From Pusillimonas sp. TS35 (GTDB lineage: Bacteria; Pseudomonadota; Gammaproteobacteria; Burkholderiales; Burkholderiaceae_B): a stretch of DNA of 64,000 nt. Position 1 is the stretch's first letter, and the number at the start of each line of letters is the position of its first letter. The stretch lies in contig NZ_WWER01000001.1 of assembly GCF_009857885.1 (NCBI RefSeq), positions 806,001-870,000 of the forward strand, in the 5' to 3' direction. A program made the position numbers and the translations under genes. The notes beneath the pieces are model-generated. The model was given only the letters and a program-made list of their open reading frames with translations, had not been told where the DNA came from and made no database searches. Shown here piece after piece: positions 21,981 to 31,821 of this stretch.

Positions 21981-23642
21981 CTACTTCGCCGGCGCGGCGT
22001 CCAGCGCCTCGGCCTGTTTACGCAGCTCGAATTTCTGGATTTTACCGGTGGACGTCTTGGGCAGCGTCTGGAATACCACAGTACGCGGCACCTTATAGCC
22101 CGCCAGATGCTTGCGACAGTGCTCCGTGATGTCGGCAGCCGAAACTTGGGCACCCTCTTTCAGTTCGACAAAGGCGCACGGAGTTTCGCCCCATTTTTCG
22201 TCGGGGCGCGCCACCACCGCTGCCGCCAGCACAGCGGGATGACGATACAACACGTCTTCCACCTCGATAGACGAGATGTTTTCACCGCCCGAAATAATGA
22301 TGTCTTTGCTGCGATCTTTGATTTTGACATAGCCATCGGGATCCATCACCGCCAGATCGCCGCTGTGGAACCAGCCGCCCCGCAGCGCCTCTTCAGTCGC
22401 CTTGGGGTTCTTGAGATAGCCCTTCATGGTGATATTGCCGCGGAACATGATTTCGCCCATGGTCTCACCATCGGCCGGCACTGGCTGCATGGTGGCGGGA
22501 TCCATGACGCTGATACCGCGCTCCAGATGGTAGGTAACCCCTTGGCGTGCGTTCAGCCGCGCCCGGTCGCCGATGTCGAGATCGTTCCAGGCGTCGTGTT
22601 TGGCGCACACGGTGGCCGGCCCGTAGACCTCAGTCAGGCCGTAGACATGTGTCAGGTCGAACCCCAGGCGCTCCATGCCTTCGATCATTGATGCGGGCGG
22701 CGCGGCGCCGGCCACCATGGCCTTGACGCCGGCCGGGATACCGACCTTCATGGTGTCCGGCGCATTGACCAGCAGGCTGTGCACAATGGGCGCGCCACAG
22801 TAGTGCGTGACCCCATGCTCGCGGATGGCATCGAAAATGGCCTGAGCCTCGACCCTGCGCAGACAGACGTTGACCCCCGCACGGGCCGCGACCGTCCAGG
22901 GAAATGTCCAGCCATTGCAATGGAACATGGGCAGCGTCCAGAGGTAGACGGCGTGCTTGGGCATGTCCCATTCCAGGATATTTGAGATGGCGGCGACCGC
23001 CGCGCCCCGGTGGTGATAGACCACGCCCTTTGGGTTGCCAGTGGTGCCGCTGGTGTAGTTGAGCGCGATGGCGTCCCATTCGTCGGTGGGCAGTTCCCAG
23101 ACGTAGCCTGGATCCCCTTGTGCCAGGAAGTCTTCATAGGCGACTTCGCCCACGCTTTTATGGGTGCCCGTGAAGAGCGGATCCGCAACGTCGATCACCT
23201 TGATGGGGGCTGACGCCTTGCGCAAAGATAATGCCTTTTGCATGGTGGGGGCGAACTCAGTGTCCACAATCACCACCTTGGCCTCGCCATGGTCGAGCAT
23301 GAAGGCGATCATGTCGGCATCAAGGCGGGTGTTGAGCGCATTGAGCACTGCGCCGGCCATGGGCACGCCGAAATGTGCCTCGACCATGGGCGGCGTATTG
23401 GGCAGCATGACCGCTACCGTATCACCCTTGCGTACGCCTGAGGCCGCCAAGGCGCTGGCGAGCCGGCGACAACGCGCATAGGTTTCGGACCAGGTGCGCC
23501 GCAGCGCGGAAGGCCCCGAACCATGCACGACCGCAAGACGATCGGGGTACACCTGCGCGCTGCGCTCAATGAATGACAGCGGAGACAAGGGTGCGTGGTT
23601 GGCCGGTGTTTGCGGCAGATCCTGGTCGAATATGCTTGACAT
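21981..23642 (-). CDS. AMP-forming acyl-CoA synthetase
   Basis: The enzyme activates a carboxylic acid to an acyl-adenylate and then to its CoA thioester. The 553 residues show the ANL-family motifs in order: the P-loop NYTSGTTGNPKGVVYHH, YGLTEVYG, GWFHSGDLAV, the hinge DRSKDIIISGGENISS and the catalytic lysine in KTSTGKIQKF. It resembles the medium-chain and DmdB-like group (FIERSAQVYPDRLAVVHG), so the acid cannot be fixed by eye. The ATG at 23642 has AGGAG upstream and is preferred over an in-frame ATG at 23681. It may supply CoA esters to the catabolic cluster that starts 2 kb away, but that is conjecture. Confidence 0.9.
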   Translation of the reverse strand: MSSIFDQDLPQTPANHAPLSPLSFIERSAQVYPDRLAVVHGSGPSALRRTWSETYARCRRLASALAASGVRKGDTVAVMLPNTPPMVEAHFGVPMAGAVLNALNTRLDADMIAFMLDHGEAKVVIVDTEFAPTMQKALSLRKASAPIKVIDVADPLFTGTHKSVGEVAYEDFLAQGDPGYVWELPTDEWDAIALNYTSGTTGNPKGVVYHHRGAAVAAISNILEWDMPKHAVYLWTLPMFHCNGWTFPWTVAARAGVNVCLRRVEAQAIFDAIREHGVTHYCGAPIVHSLLVNAPDTMKVGIPAGVKAMVAGAAPPASMIEGMERLGFDLTHVYGLTEVYGPATVCAKHDAWNDLDIGDRARLNARQGVTYHLERGISVMDPATMQPVPADGETMGEIMFRGNITMKGYLKNPKATEEALRGGWFHSGDLAVMDPDGYVKIKDRSKDIIISGGENISSIEVEDVLYRHPAVLAAAVVARPDEKWGETPCAFVELKEGAQVSAADITEHCRKHLAGYKVPRTVVFQTLPKTSTGKIQKFELRKQAEALDAAPAK

Positions 23643-23709
23643 GGAACTCTCCTGATTTTTCCGGAAAATGATAGCCCCCATGCACCTGTTTGACCATCCG
23701 CAGTGACAC

Positions 23710-24624
23710 CTACCGCGAAACCCGGCGCGCAGCGCGCAGATGAGGAAGGCTGAATGGCGACCATCCCTGCCGCATAGCAGCCGCCGACGCGAGAATCAGC
23801 ACCACGCCAACCCATTGCAACCATCCAAGCCGGTGTCCGAACGCGACCCAGTCGACCACGATGGCGACAATGGGATAAATAAAGGACAGTGCCCCGGTCA
23901 ATGCGGTGGGCAGGCGCTGAATGGCGCTGTACAGCAGCACATACATGAAGCCTGTATGCACGACACCCATGGTCGCCAGCAGCGCCCACGCCCGTCCATC
24001 GAGCGACGGCATGCCCTCCCAGCCGGCAAATGGCGCCATGAGCAACGCGCCGGCGAGTACCTGGATCAAGGCAATCAGATGCGGCGGTGTGCCGGTGAGG
24101 CGCTTGACCAACAGCGCCGCCACTGCATAAAGGAAGGCGGCACCCAAGGACAGCAGCACGCCGTAGAGATAGTTTCCGTGCCCATATGTGGGGCCGCCAT
24201 GCTGTTGCGTAATGGCAAGCATGCCGCCAAAGGCGACCAGCAGCCAGAGGATTCTGTCGGCGGTCACCCGTTCGCCAAGAAACAGTACACCCAGCGCCAC
24301 CAACATAAACGGCTGAGTGTTGTAGACCGCTGTGGCAATACCTATCGATGCGCGTGAGTATGCGGCGAACAACAGCAGCCAATTGCCCACGATGGCCAGG
24401 CCACTGATGACAGCCCAACCCAGGCCGGCGGCGGATATTGCATCGCGCCGCAGCATGCCCATCCCGCCGCAGATCAGCAGCAAGATCATCGCACCGATCG
24501 CGCAGCGCCAGAACACGACGTCAGCCAATGGCTGGCCCGAACTAAGCACAAACCAGCCTATGGTGCCGGAAACCAGCATGGCGGCCGTCATCTCGAACGA
24601 GCCGCGCCGTATGGATGCATCCAT
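23710..24624 (-). CDS. DMT-family permease (EamA domains)
   Basis: This 304-residue inner-membrane protein has ten hydrophobic segments arranged as two EamA repeats (AMLVSGTIGWFVLSSG and, in the second half, AFLYAVAALLVKRL through ALSFIYPIVAIVVDWV). Such proteins usually export amino acids or metabolites. It is divergent from an Lrp-type regulator, an arrangement often seen for amino-acid exporters controlled by the neighbouring Lrp protein. The final residues (PHLRAARRVSR) are basic and cytoplasmic. Confidence 0.85.
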   Translation of the reverse strand: MDASIRRGSFEMTAAMLVSGTIGWFVLSSGQPLADVVFWRCAIGAMILLLICGGMGMLRRDAISAAGLGWAVISGLAIVGNWLLLFAAYSRASIGIATAVYNTQPFMLVALGVLFLGERVTADRILWLLVAFGGMLAITQQHGGPTYGHGNYLYGVLLSLGAAFLYAVAALLVKRLTGTPPHLIALIQVLAGALLMAPFAGWEGMPSLDGRAWALLATMGVVHTGFMYVLLYSAIQRLPTALTGALSFIYPIVAIVVDWVAFGHRLGWLQWVGVVLILASAAAMRQGWSPFSLPHLRAARRVSR

Positions 24625-25047
24625 GATGATCTACTCCAGAGTATTTACACGCGGAAACCGCAAGGTTGACCTCGGGCCTTGGCCACTCTGCATTGGGTGT
24701 CGTTTTGAGTGCCTGCCGTCTCAACCATTGGCCAGCACTGCTTGTCCGTTAACACCAGGCCCGGGCGAGACCTATTTGCGACGTCTTTTTCATGGCCTTT
24801 AGTGTGCAGCCAAATCGCCAGTCGCACCATGGAATTGATTAAGCGGGAAATGCATTTCGCCTGTTTCTCGAAAGCAAAACTTGCCTTATACCTTACAGGT
24901 GCGCCATCATGGCAAAACCGAGGCCGCTGGTGTGCGCCAACGGCCTCGGCGGTGCCCTTCCATCACACGCATTGCTCAAGGTTGATTCACGCGCCCGATC
25001 AACGAGCGGGCGGTTTACCGCCCATGACCACCTATCAAGGGGACCAC
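24625..25047. promoter_or_regulatory. Divergent control region between DMT permease and Lrp regulator
   Basis: This 423-base gap has no supported gene. It holds a perfect 12-base palindrome, GAAATGCATTTC (24847-24858), which is a candidate operator for the Lrp-family protein. It also has a 9-bp hairpin, CCGAGGCCG (24918-24926) with CGGCCTCGG (24941-24949). The open frame that runs through part of it from 24709 is simply the 5' extension of the regulator frame. Confidence 0.4.
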
Positions 25048-25500
25048 ATGACCGACGACATCGACCACATCCTGCTCAACGCCCTGATGCAAGACAGCCG
25101 ACTGTCTATCAAGGCACTCGCGCGCCTGAGCGGCCTGTCATCCCCCAGCGTGTCCGAACGGCTCAAGCGCCTGGAAGAACGCAACATCCTTACGGGCTAC
25201 ACCATCACGATCAACCCAGTCGCATTCGGCTATCTGCTGCAAGCCATCGTGCGTATCCGCCCCCTGCCCGGCCAAATGCACACCGTCGAGCGCCGCATCG
25301 CCGCCACGCCCGAATTTACCGAATGCGACAAAGTAACGGGCGAAGATTGTTTCGTTGCGCGGCTCGACGTCAAAAGCATGGCGCAGCTCGATGCCATACT
25401 CGATACCTTGGCCGACCACGCACAAACCAGCACAGCCATCATCAAGTCCACCCCAGTCGCCCGTCGTCTTCCACCCCTGACGGCCGCGCCAAAAGGTTGA
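25048..25500 (+). CDS. Lrp/AsnC-family transcriptional regulator
   Basis: The 150-residue protein has an N-terminal helix-turn-helix (DHILLNALMQDSRLSIKALARLSGLSS, recognition helix SVSERLKRLEERN) and a C-terminal RAM ligand-binding domain (VTGEDCFVARLDV). The ATG at 25048 follows an AAGGGG site by six bases and gives the usual family length; an ATG at 25024 is also in frame. It probably controls the divergent DMT permease in response to an amino acid, by analogy with similar pairs. Confidence 0.88.
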   Translation: MTDDIDHILLNALMQDSRLSIKALARLSGLSSPSVSERLKRLEERNILTGYTITINPVAFGYLLQAIVRIRPLPGQMHTVERRIAATPEFTECDKVTGEDCFVARLDVKSMAQLDAILDTLADHAQTSTAIIKSTPVARRLPPLTAAPKG

Positions 25501-25748
25501 ACCGAGCCCTTGGCCTGTTATCCCGCACGGCCTCGCATTTCTTGTCCCCCTGGTATCGGCGGCAGCTGCCCACCTCTCCCACCTCTCCTTCCACCCCACG
25601 CTCCGTTTCGGGTAATTCGATATGTGTGAAATGTTTTTGCATTTTTTTTGCTCTTCCTATAGGATGTCCAACAACCAACAAATAAATCAATTGTATGCAG
25701 CCCTACTTGCGGTCTGCAGTGCACCAGGAAAAGCATGAGGAGCTGCAT

Positions 25749-26921
25749 ATGAAACCATTGGCGCGTTTTACCGTACTCGACCTGACCCGCGTGCGCTCGG
25801 GGCCGGCGGCCGTCAGGCAGTTTGCCGACTGGGGTGCCAACGTAATCAAAATCGAAGAGCCCTCTACCGCCGCGGATGACAAGCCAGGCGGCTCAGCCCA
25901 GTTTGCCGATTATCAGAACACGCACCGCAACAAAAAGAGCATTTCGCTCAATTTGAAGCATCCAAAAGGCAAAGCCCTCTTCCTGGAACTGGTCAAACAG
26001 GCCGACGTCATCGTCGAAAACTACCGCCCCAGCGTCAAATTCAAGCTAGGCATCGATTACGAGAGCCTTCGCAAGGTCAACCCGCGCATCGTCTACGCCA
26101 GCGTGTCGGGCTTCGGGCAGGATGGCCCCTATGCAGACCGTCCGGGGCTGGATCAGATCGCCCAGGGTATCGGCGGGATCATGTCAGTGACGGGCGAACC
26201 CGGTCGCGGCCCCATGCGCGCCGGCATCCCCGTTGCAGATCTGACCGCAGGCCTGTTCTGCGCCATCGGTATTTTCATTGCCTTGCTCGAGCGCGAACAG
26301 TCTGGTGAAGGCCAATGGGTGCAAACCTCGCTGTTGCAATCGCAAGTGTGGATGATGGACTTCCAGGCCATGCGCTGGCTGATGAACAAAGAAGTGCCCG
26401 GCCAGAGCGGCAACGATCATCCCACCAGCAGCCCCACCGGGGTGTTCCCGACCGCCGACGGGCACATGAATATCGCTGCGATGGGCAATGGCATTTTCGC
26501 GCGGCTGTGCAAGGTGATCGGCGCCGAAGAACTGCTGGAAGACGAGCGCTACGCCACGGTGCCGCTGCGCGCCCGCAATCGCCCTTCTCTGAATGCCGCC
26601 ATTGGTGCGCGTACGCAGATGAGGCCGACACATGAATGGATAGACCTGATGAATCAGGAAGGGGTGCCCTGCGGTCCTATCCTGACCATGGACAAAACGT
26701 TCGAGAATGAACAAGTACAGCATCTGAACATGGCTGCCCCGCTGCGCCATCCCGAGCTGGGCGACATCAAAGTAATGGGGCAAGCCATCCGCTTCAGTCG
26801 CTCGGATACCGGCGAATACGTCCATGCCCCGGCGCACGGCGAGCACAATACAGCCGTCTACGGCATGCTGGGCCTGTCAGCCGGGGAGATCGACGCACTG
26901 AGGGCGGAAGGGGTGATATAA
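25749..26921 (+). CDS. CaiB/BaiF-type CoA-transferase (first copy)
   Basis: Class III CoA-transferases move CoA between carboxylic acids through an aspartyl-CoA thioester. The 390-residue protein shows the family opening (RFTVLDLTRVRSGPAAVRQFADWGANVIKIE), VENYRPSVKFKLGIDYE, and the catalytic Asp in IPVADLTAGLF. The first in-frame ATG is at 25695, but the ATG at 25749 has GAGGAG just upstream and begins at the domain. It opens the catabolic cluster with a GntR regulator and an enoyl-CoA hydratase right behind it. The substrate is unknown. Confidence 0.88.
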   Translation: MKPLARFTVLDLTRVRSGPAAVRQFADWGANVIKIEEPSTAADDKPGGSAQFADYQNTHRNKKSISLNLKHPKGKALFLELVKQADVIVENYRPSVKFKLGIDYESLRKVNPRIVYASVSGFGQDGPYADRPGLDQIAQGIGGIMSVTGEPGRGPMRAGIPVADLTAGLFCAIGIFIALLEREQSGEGQWVQTSLLQSQVWMMDFQAMRWLMNKEVPGQSGNDHPTSSPTGVFPTADGHMNIAAMGNGIFARLCKVIGAEELLEDERYATVPLRARNRPSLNAAIGARTQMRPTHEWIDLMNQEGVPCGPILTMDKTFENEQVQHLNMAAPLRHPELGDIKVMGQAIRFSRSDTGEYVHAPAHGEHNTAVYGMLGLSAGEIDALRAEGVI

Positions 26922-26951
26922 CAGCCCGTCATTCATTTCACGAGGTGCGCC

Positions 26952-27656
26952 ATGTTTACCGCATTCGAACGGCCGGACAACCTGCCCGATGCCATTGCCC
27001 GACAAATTCGCCTGAAAATTCTATCGGGCGACTTCAAGGAAGGCGAACGGCTGCCCACCGAGCATGATCTGGCCAGACAGTTCAGCGTCAGCCGCAATGT
27101 TGTGCGCGAATCCATCGCCCGCCTGAAACTCAATGGCTTGGTTGAAACACGCCGGGGCGTGGGCACTTTTGTGGCTGGCAATGCCAATGGCCGTCGGTTC
27201 GAAATCATTCAAGACGACTTGTTGGACATTGAGCAACTACTGCAAGTCTCCCAACTACGCGTCGAAATCGAAGCTGGCGCTGCGGCACTGGCGGCCAAAG
27301 CGCGCACGCCCGCACAACTGGCCGCGCTGGAAGCCGCGCTGCGTAAAACCGACGAGGCTGGCAAAGACTGGGAACGCGCTGCCGATGCCGCCCTCGCGTT
27401 TCACATGGCGATTGCGCACTGCGCCAACAACCCGTATTTCATCCGCCTCATGGAGCACCTGAGCTATGTCATCCACAACGCGGTGCGCACGCTGCGCTAC
27501 CACCACAGCGGCACGGCTCGCATCGGCCATGTGGATGCCGAGCACCAGGAGATCTTCGACGCCATCAAGCGCCAGGACAGCGATGCTGCTCGAGCCGCGG
27601 TGCGCAAACACCTGAACAACGGCATTACCGCATACATGAATAAGGAACAAACATGA
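26952..27656 (+). CDS. GntR-family regulator (FadR subfamily)
   Basis: The 234-residue protein has a winged helix-turn-helix (RQIRLKILSGDFKEGERLPTE, SVSRNVVRESIARL) and an all-helical FCD ligand domain (RVEIEAGAAALAAKA, AFHMAIAHCANNPYF, HQEIFDAIKRQD). FCD regulators often sense the organic acid whose pathway they control, so it likely governs the surrounding CoA-ester cluster. A GAGGTG site precedes the ATG, and the stop overlaps the next start in ATGA. Confidence 0.9.
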   Translation: MFTAFERPDNLPDAIARQIRLKILSGDFKEGERLPTEHDLARQFSVSRNVVRESIARLKLNGLVETRRGVGTFVAGNANGRRFEIIQDDLLDIEQLLQVSQLRVEIEAGAAALAAKARTPAQLAALEAALRKTDEAGKDWERAADAALAFHMAIAHCANNPYFIRLMEHLSYVIHNAVRTLRYHHSGTARIGHVDAEHQEIFDAIKRQDSDAARAAVRKHLNNGITAYMNKEQT

Positions 27657-28471
27657 CCCGCCGCCAGCGTATTCTGCAAAACGAGCTCTGTGAGCAACTC
27701 ATCGTGGAGAAAGAAGGCCCATCCGGCTGGATCACCTTCAATGACCCGGATCGCCACAATGCCATCTCCTATGCCATGTGGGACGGCATTCCGCTGGCGT
27801 TGACCACCTTTCAGGACGATCCGGAGATCAAAAGCGTCGTGTTGACCGGTGCAGGTGAAAAGGCGTTCGTCAGCGGCGCGAACATTTCGCAGTTCGACAC
27901 CTTGCGCACGGGCAGCGACGCCGTCGAACAATACGAGATCGTCGCCGAACGCGCCCAGCTCGCGCTGCGCGATTTCCCCAAGCCGCTGCTGGCACGCATC
28001 AATGGCTACTGCATAGGGGGCGGGCTCAATATTGCCCTATGTTGCGACTTGCGCATCGCCAGCGACGGCTCCTCGTTCGCCATTCCGGCGGGCAAGCTGG
28101 GCCTGGGCTACCGCTTCAGTGCGATCCAGAATCTTGTGCGTGCCGCGGGCACTGCCAATGCGCTCGAAATATTCCTGACGGCGGACCGCTTCCCCGCCAG
28201 GCAAGCGCGCGAAAAGGGCCTGCTGCACGCGGTGACGACACGCGACGAGCTGGACACCTGTGTAGCGGCCTACCTGGACAAAATCAACGCGCTCGCACCG
28301 CTGACGCTGCAGGCAGGCAAAAAGATGATCAATACCCTCGCCGACCGCTGCGAAGAGATTGACCTGGACGAAATGAAAGCGCTGGTGATCCAGTGCTTTG
28401 AAAGTGACGATTACAAGGAAGGCAAACGCGCCTTCGCCGAAAAACGGCGGCCCGATTTCAAAGGCCGCTGA
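27653..28471 (+). CDS. Enoyl-CoA hydratase/isomerase family protein (first copy)
   Basis: This 272-residue crotonase-fold protein has the first oxyanion-hole segment AFVSGANISQF and the second YCIGGGLNIALCCDLRIAS. It starts inside the stop codon of the GntR gene (ATGA), so translation is coupled. At the second catalytic position the segment continues GSSFAIPAGKLGLGYR, not the usual glutamate-bearing loop. Its exact reaction (hydration, isomerisation or hydrolysis) cannot be told. Confidence 0.88.
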   Translation: MTRRQRILQNELCEQLIVEKEGPSGWITFNDPDRHNAISYAMWDGIPLALTTFQDDPEIKSVVLTGAGEKAFVSGANISQFDTLRTGSDAVEQYEIVAERAQLALRDFPKPLLARINGYCIGGGLNIALCCDLRIASDGSSFAIPAGKLGLGYRFSAIQNLVRAAGTANALEIFLTADRFPARQAREKGLLHAVTTRDELDTCVAAYLDKINALAPLTLQAGKKMINTLADRCEEIDLDEMKALVIQCFESDDYKEGKRAFAEKRRPDFKGR

Positions 28472-28497
28472 ACCACCTCATCGACAAGGAGAAGAGG

Positions 28498-29466
28498 ATG
28501 ACATTATTGAAGCATGTACTGCCGGCGCTGGCGCTGGCATTTGCGGCAGGCAACGCTGCGGCAGCCTATCCCGAGCAGCCTATCCGGCTGGTGGTGGGCT
28601 ATGCGGCGGGCGGTACAACAGATATTCTTGCCCGCGCCCTGGGCGAACAACTGGCTACAGCGCTCAATGCTTCCGTCGTGATCGAGAACAAGCCAGGCGC
28701 CGCCGGCAGCATAGGCGCGGCCTATGTGCAAAATGCCAAGCCTGACGGCTACACAGTGTTTATTGCCACTGTGTCCAGCCACGGCATGAACCCGGCCCTG
28801 TACAGCTCGCTCAATTACGATCCGGTCAAGGGCTTCGCGCCCGTCTCAATGCTGGCGTCTATCCCGCTCGTGCTGGTGGCCGATCCAAAGCGCGACTATA
28901 AAACGGTGGACGGGCTGGTGAAGGCCGCCGCCGACAAACCCGGAACGTTGAACTACTCAACCAGCGGCAACGGGTCTCCGGTACATATCGCTGCGGCGAT
29001 GTTCAGCGATGCCGCTAACCTGGACGTGGTCCATGTGCCCTACCGTGGCGGCGCCATGGCCAACACCGCGATCATGAGCGGCGACGCCCAGTTCACGTTT
29101 GCCACACTGCCGGCCGCCCTGCCGCTGGTCAAGGCTGGCAAGCTTGACGCGCTCGCCGTCACCACCAAAGCGCGCTCGCCCCAGCTGCCCGACATTCCCA
29201 CCATGGCCGAGAACAGCAAGTTCGGCAACTATGAGATCAACACCTGGAACGCGCTGCTTGCGCCCGCCGGCACACCCGACGAAGTCATCAAGACGTTGAA
29301 TGCCGCCGTGGTGAAGGTCATGAGTTCGCAGAAGCTACAGACCACTTTCCGGCATGAGGGCGCAGAGCCCGCCAGCAGCACACCCGAAGAGCTCAAGGCT
29401 TTCATCGATAGCCAGATCGGCTACTGGCACAACGTCGTCAAGAAGCTGAACCTGCAAATCAGCTGA
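28498..29466 (+). CDS. Bug-type periplasmic solute-binding protein (first copy)
   Basis: The 322-residue protein has a signal peptide (KHVLPALALAFAAGNAAA), then the tripartite tricarboxylate receptor pattern YPEQPIRLVVGYAAGGTTD, NKPGAAGSIGAAYV and YRGGAMANTAIMSGD. Bug proteins bind carboxylates or similar solutes in the periplasm of Alcaligenaceae and relatives, and many are not linked to any transporter. No tctA/tctB membrane genes are present here. A strong ribosome site (AAGGAGAAGAGG) precedes the ATG. Confidence 0.93.
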   Translation: MTLLKHVLPALALAFAAGNAAAAYPEQPIRLVVGYAAGGTTDILARALGEQLATALNASVVIENKPGAAGSIGAAYVQNAKPDGYTVFIATVSSHGMNPALYSSLNYDPVKGFAPVSMLASIPLVLVADPKRDYKTVDGLVKAAADKPGTLNYSTSGNGSPVHIAAAMFSDAANLDVVHVPYRGGAMANTAIMSGDAQFTFATLPAALPLVKAGKLDALAVTTKARSPQLPDIPTMAENSKFGNYEINTWNALLAPAGTPDEVIKTLNAAVVKVMSSQKLQTTFRHEGAEPASSTPEELKAFIDSQIGYWHNVVKKLNLQIS

Positions 29467-29625
29467 GGCATCGTCGCCTGCGCACCGTGATACCTTGCGG
29501 ATCTGGTGCGCAGCGCCATGCGGCACATAGGCCTGCGGTTTTTTCGAACACCGCGATCGAATATTTGAACTGGATCGAGAAGGCGCGCGCGACGTAGACT
29601 GCTTGTTGTTTTCAACGAGGCAGTG

Positions 29626-30795
29626 ATGATTGCGAACGCATTGAAAGGTATACGCGTCGTGGATCTGTCCCGCATTCTCGCGGGGCCATGGTGTACACAG
29701 AACCTGGCGGATCTGGGCGCGGAAGTGATCAAGATCGAAAAGCCGGGCGCCGGGGATGACACGCGCGCCTGGGGGCCGCCGTATCTGGAAGGCCCGGATG
29801 GCCAGACGATGTCGGCCTATTTCATGTGCTGCAATCGCGGCAAACGTTCGGTATGCCTGGATTTCAAGAGCGACACCGGCCGTGCGCAGTTGCTGAATCT
29901 TATTCGTGACGCGGATGTGCTGGTCGAGAACTACCGCGCCGGCACACTCAAACGCTACCAGCTCGATTATGACAGCCTCAAGGCCATCAACCCGCGCCTG
30001 GTATACGCATCGATTACCGGCTACGGCCAGACGGGGCCCAAGGCACAGCGGCCAGGCTATGACTATATTTTCCAGGGTCTGGGCGGCTTGATGAGTTATA
30101 CCGGACACGCCGACGGTTCGCCTGGTGCAGGCCCCCTGCGCACCGGCGTCGCGGTGGTGGACATTTCGACCGGTATGTATGCCACGTCCGCCATCCTTGC
30201 TGCGCTATTCCAACGCCAGCAAACCGGTCAGGGCGTCTGGCTGGACCTCGCGCTGCTGGATGTTGCCGTGGCGATGAATGCCAACCAGGCGGCAAACTAT
30301 CTCGTCTCGGGCAAGAACCCCGAGCGCAGCGGCAACGCACACCCCAATCTGGCACCTTACGAGGTTTTCCGCGCTGCAGACGGCTACTTCATCCTGGCCA
30401 TCGGCAATGACAGCCAGTTCGGTAAGTTCTGCGTCTTCAGCGGGCACCCCGCGCTGGCAGAGGATCCCCGTTATGCCACTAACAGCGCGCGGATACAAAA
30501 CCTGGCGTCGCTGCGCGCCGAACTCGGTCGCATTATCGCCGAGCACCCCCGCAAGTACTGGACTGACGCGCTGGACGAACTCGGCATATCCTGGGGCGCC
30601 ATCAACACACTCGAGGATGTGTTCAACGACGAGCAAGTCCGGCACCGCGGCATGTTGAATACCGTGCACCATCCCGTGATGGGTGAAATGCGGCTGGTCG
30701 GCAACCCCATGCTGGCCGCATCGCGCACCCTCGCCGCAACCGCCGCGCCGCCGCTTCTGGGCGAGCACACCCGCATGCTTGAAGACCTGGCCTGA
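29626..30795 (+). CDS. CaiB/BaiF-type CoA-transferase (second copy)
   Basis: The 389-residue protein is a second class III CoA-transferase (KGIRVVDLSRILAGPWCTQNLADLGAEVIKIE) with the catalytic Asp in GVAVVDISTGMYA. It is more like the succinyl-CoA-dependent or formyl-CoA-transferase branch, while the first copy has lost the RILAGP motif (RVRSGP). An ACGAGG site favours the ATG at 29626 over the GTG just before it. It forms a set with the next Bug receptor and enoyl-CoA hydratase. Confidence 0.9.
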   Translation: MIANALKGIRVVDLSRILAGPWCTQNLADLGAEVIKIEKPGAGDDTRAWGPPYLEGPDGQTMSAYFMCCNRGKRSVCLDFKSDTGRAQLLNLIRDADVLVENYRAGTLKRYQLDYDSLKAINPRLVYASITGYGQTGPKAQRPGYDYIFQGLGGLMSYTGHADGSPGAGPLRTGVAVVDISTGMYATSAILAALFQRQQTGQGVWLDLALLDVAVAMNANQAANYLVSGKNPERSGNAHPNLAPYEVFRAADGYFILAIGNDSQFGKFCVFSGHPALAEDPRYATNSARIQNLASLRAELGRIIAEHPRKYWTDALDELGISWGAINTLEDVFNDEQVRHRGMLNTVHHPVMGEMRLVGNPMLAASRTLAATAAPPLLGEHTRMLEDLA

Positions 30796-30826
30796 ACGCC
30801 AAACCACCAATCTAGAGGAGCCCCCT

Positions 30827-31810
30827 ATGACTTCGACATTCGTAAGCCGCTGGTCCGTACGCACTGCAACCGGCACCTGTCTGATCGCCCTGGCCTCATC
30901 GGCATTGGCCGCCTATCCGGATCAACCCATTCGCCTGGTCGTACCCTACGCCCCCGGCGGCACCACTGATCTGATCGCCCGCATTGTGGCGCCCAAGCTG
31001 GGCGAAGCGCTGGGCCAGCCGGTGGTCATCCTGAACAAGCCCGGCGCGGGCGGCGCAATCGGCAGCGCTTCCGCGGCTCGCGAAAAGCCTGACGGCTATA
31101 CCTTGGTCATGGCCGTTGAAAGCTCACACGCGGTAAACCCCAGCGTGCAGAAAACCTCTTTGTACGACCCCGTGAAAGATTTTTCACCCATCAGCAACTT
31201 GGCCAATGTGCTGGGTGTGCTGGATGTCAAGGCAGACTCACCCATCAAGACTTTCCAGCAGTTGGTCGATACACTCAAGGCCGAGCCCGGCAAGCTCTCT
31301 TTCGGCTCATCCGGCAACGGCGGCTACAGCCATCTGTTCGGCGAGCGCTTCAAGAGTGCCACGCAAACCCAGATGCTGCATGTACCCTATAAAGGCCTGG
31401 GCCCGGCGCTGACCGACCTGCTGGCGGGGCAGATCGACGTCGTGTTCGACAACCTGCCCTCTTCCGCCGGCCAGATCAAGGCTGGCACGCTGCGCCCATT
31501 GGCCGTGGCCGCACCCGCCCGCATCAAGCAAATGCCCGATGTGCCCACTTATGCAGAAGTGGGCTACCCTCAACTCAATACGCCTTCCTGGTTTGGCCTG
31601 GCGGCGCCAGCCGGTGTACCGGATGATATTTTGGATACGCTGAATGCAGCCGTGAAAAAGGCGCTTGCAGACCCGGCAGTTGTCACGCAGATCGAGCAAC
31701 AAGGCGCGGTGCCCGACTATACATCGCGCGATGCCTTCAAGAAGCTGATTCAGGACTCCAACACACGCTGGCAGCAAGTCGTCACCGATATCAAGTTCGA
31801 GAAACTGTGA
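30827..31810 (+). CDS. Bug-type periplasmic solute-binding protein (second copy)
   Basis: The 327-residue receptor has a signal peptide (TGTCLIALASSALAA) and the Bug pattern YPDQPIRLVVPYAPGGTTD, LNKPGAGGAIGSASAA and VPYKGLGPALTDLLAGQID. The ATG at 30827 has GAGGAG seven bases upstream; the frame further upstream is a shadow of the CoA-transferase. It belongs to the same sub-operon as the second CoA-transferase. Confidence 0.93.
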   Translation: MTSTFVSRWSVRTATGTCLIALASSALAAYPDQPIRLVVPYAPGGTTDLIARIVAPKLGEALGQPVVILNKPGAGGAIGSASAAREKPDGYTLVMAVESSHAVNPSVQKTSLYDPVKDFSPISNLANVLGVLDVKADSPIKTFQQLVDTLKAEPGKLSFGSSGNGGYSHLFGERFKSATQTQMLHVPYKGLGPALTDLLAGQIDVVFDNLPSSAGQIKAGTLRPLAVAAPARIKQMPDVPTYAEVGYPQLNTPSWFGLAAPAGVPDDILDTLNAAVKKALADPAVVTQIEQQGAVPDYTSRDAFKKLIQDSNTRWQQVVTDIKFEKL

Positions 31811-31821
31811 GAAGGCACACC

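Noticed and set aside
25651-25675. Possible GntR operator upstream of the first CoA-transferase (GGATGTCC)
   Set aside because: The dyad is only three bases on each side and does not match a full FadR-type site.
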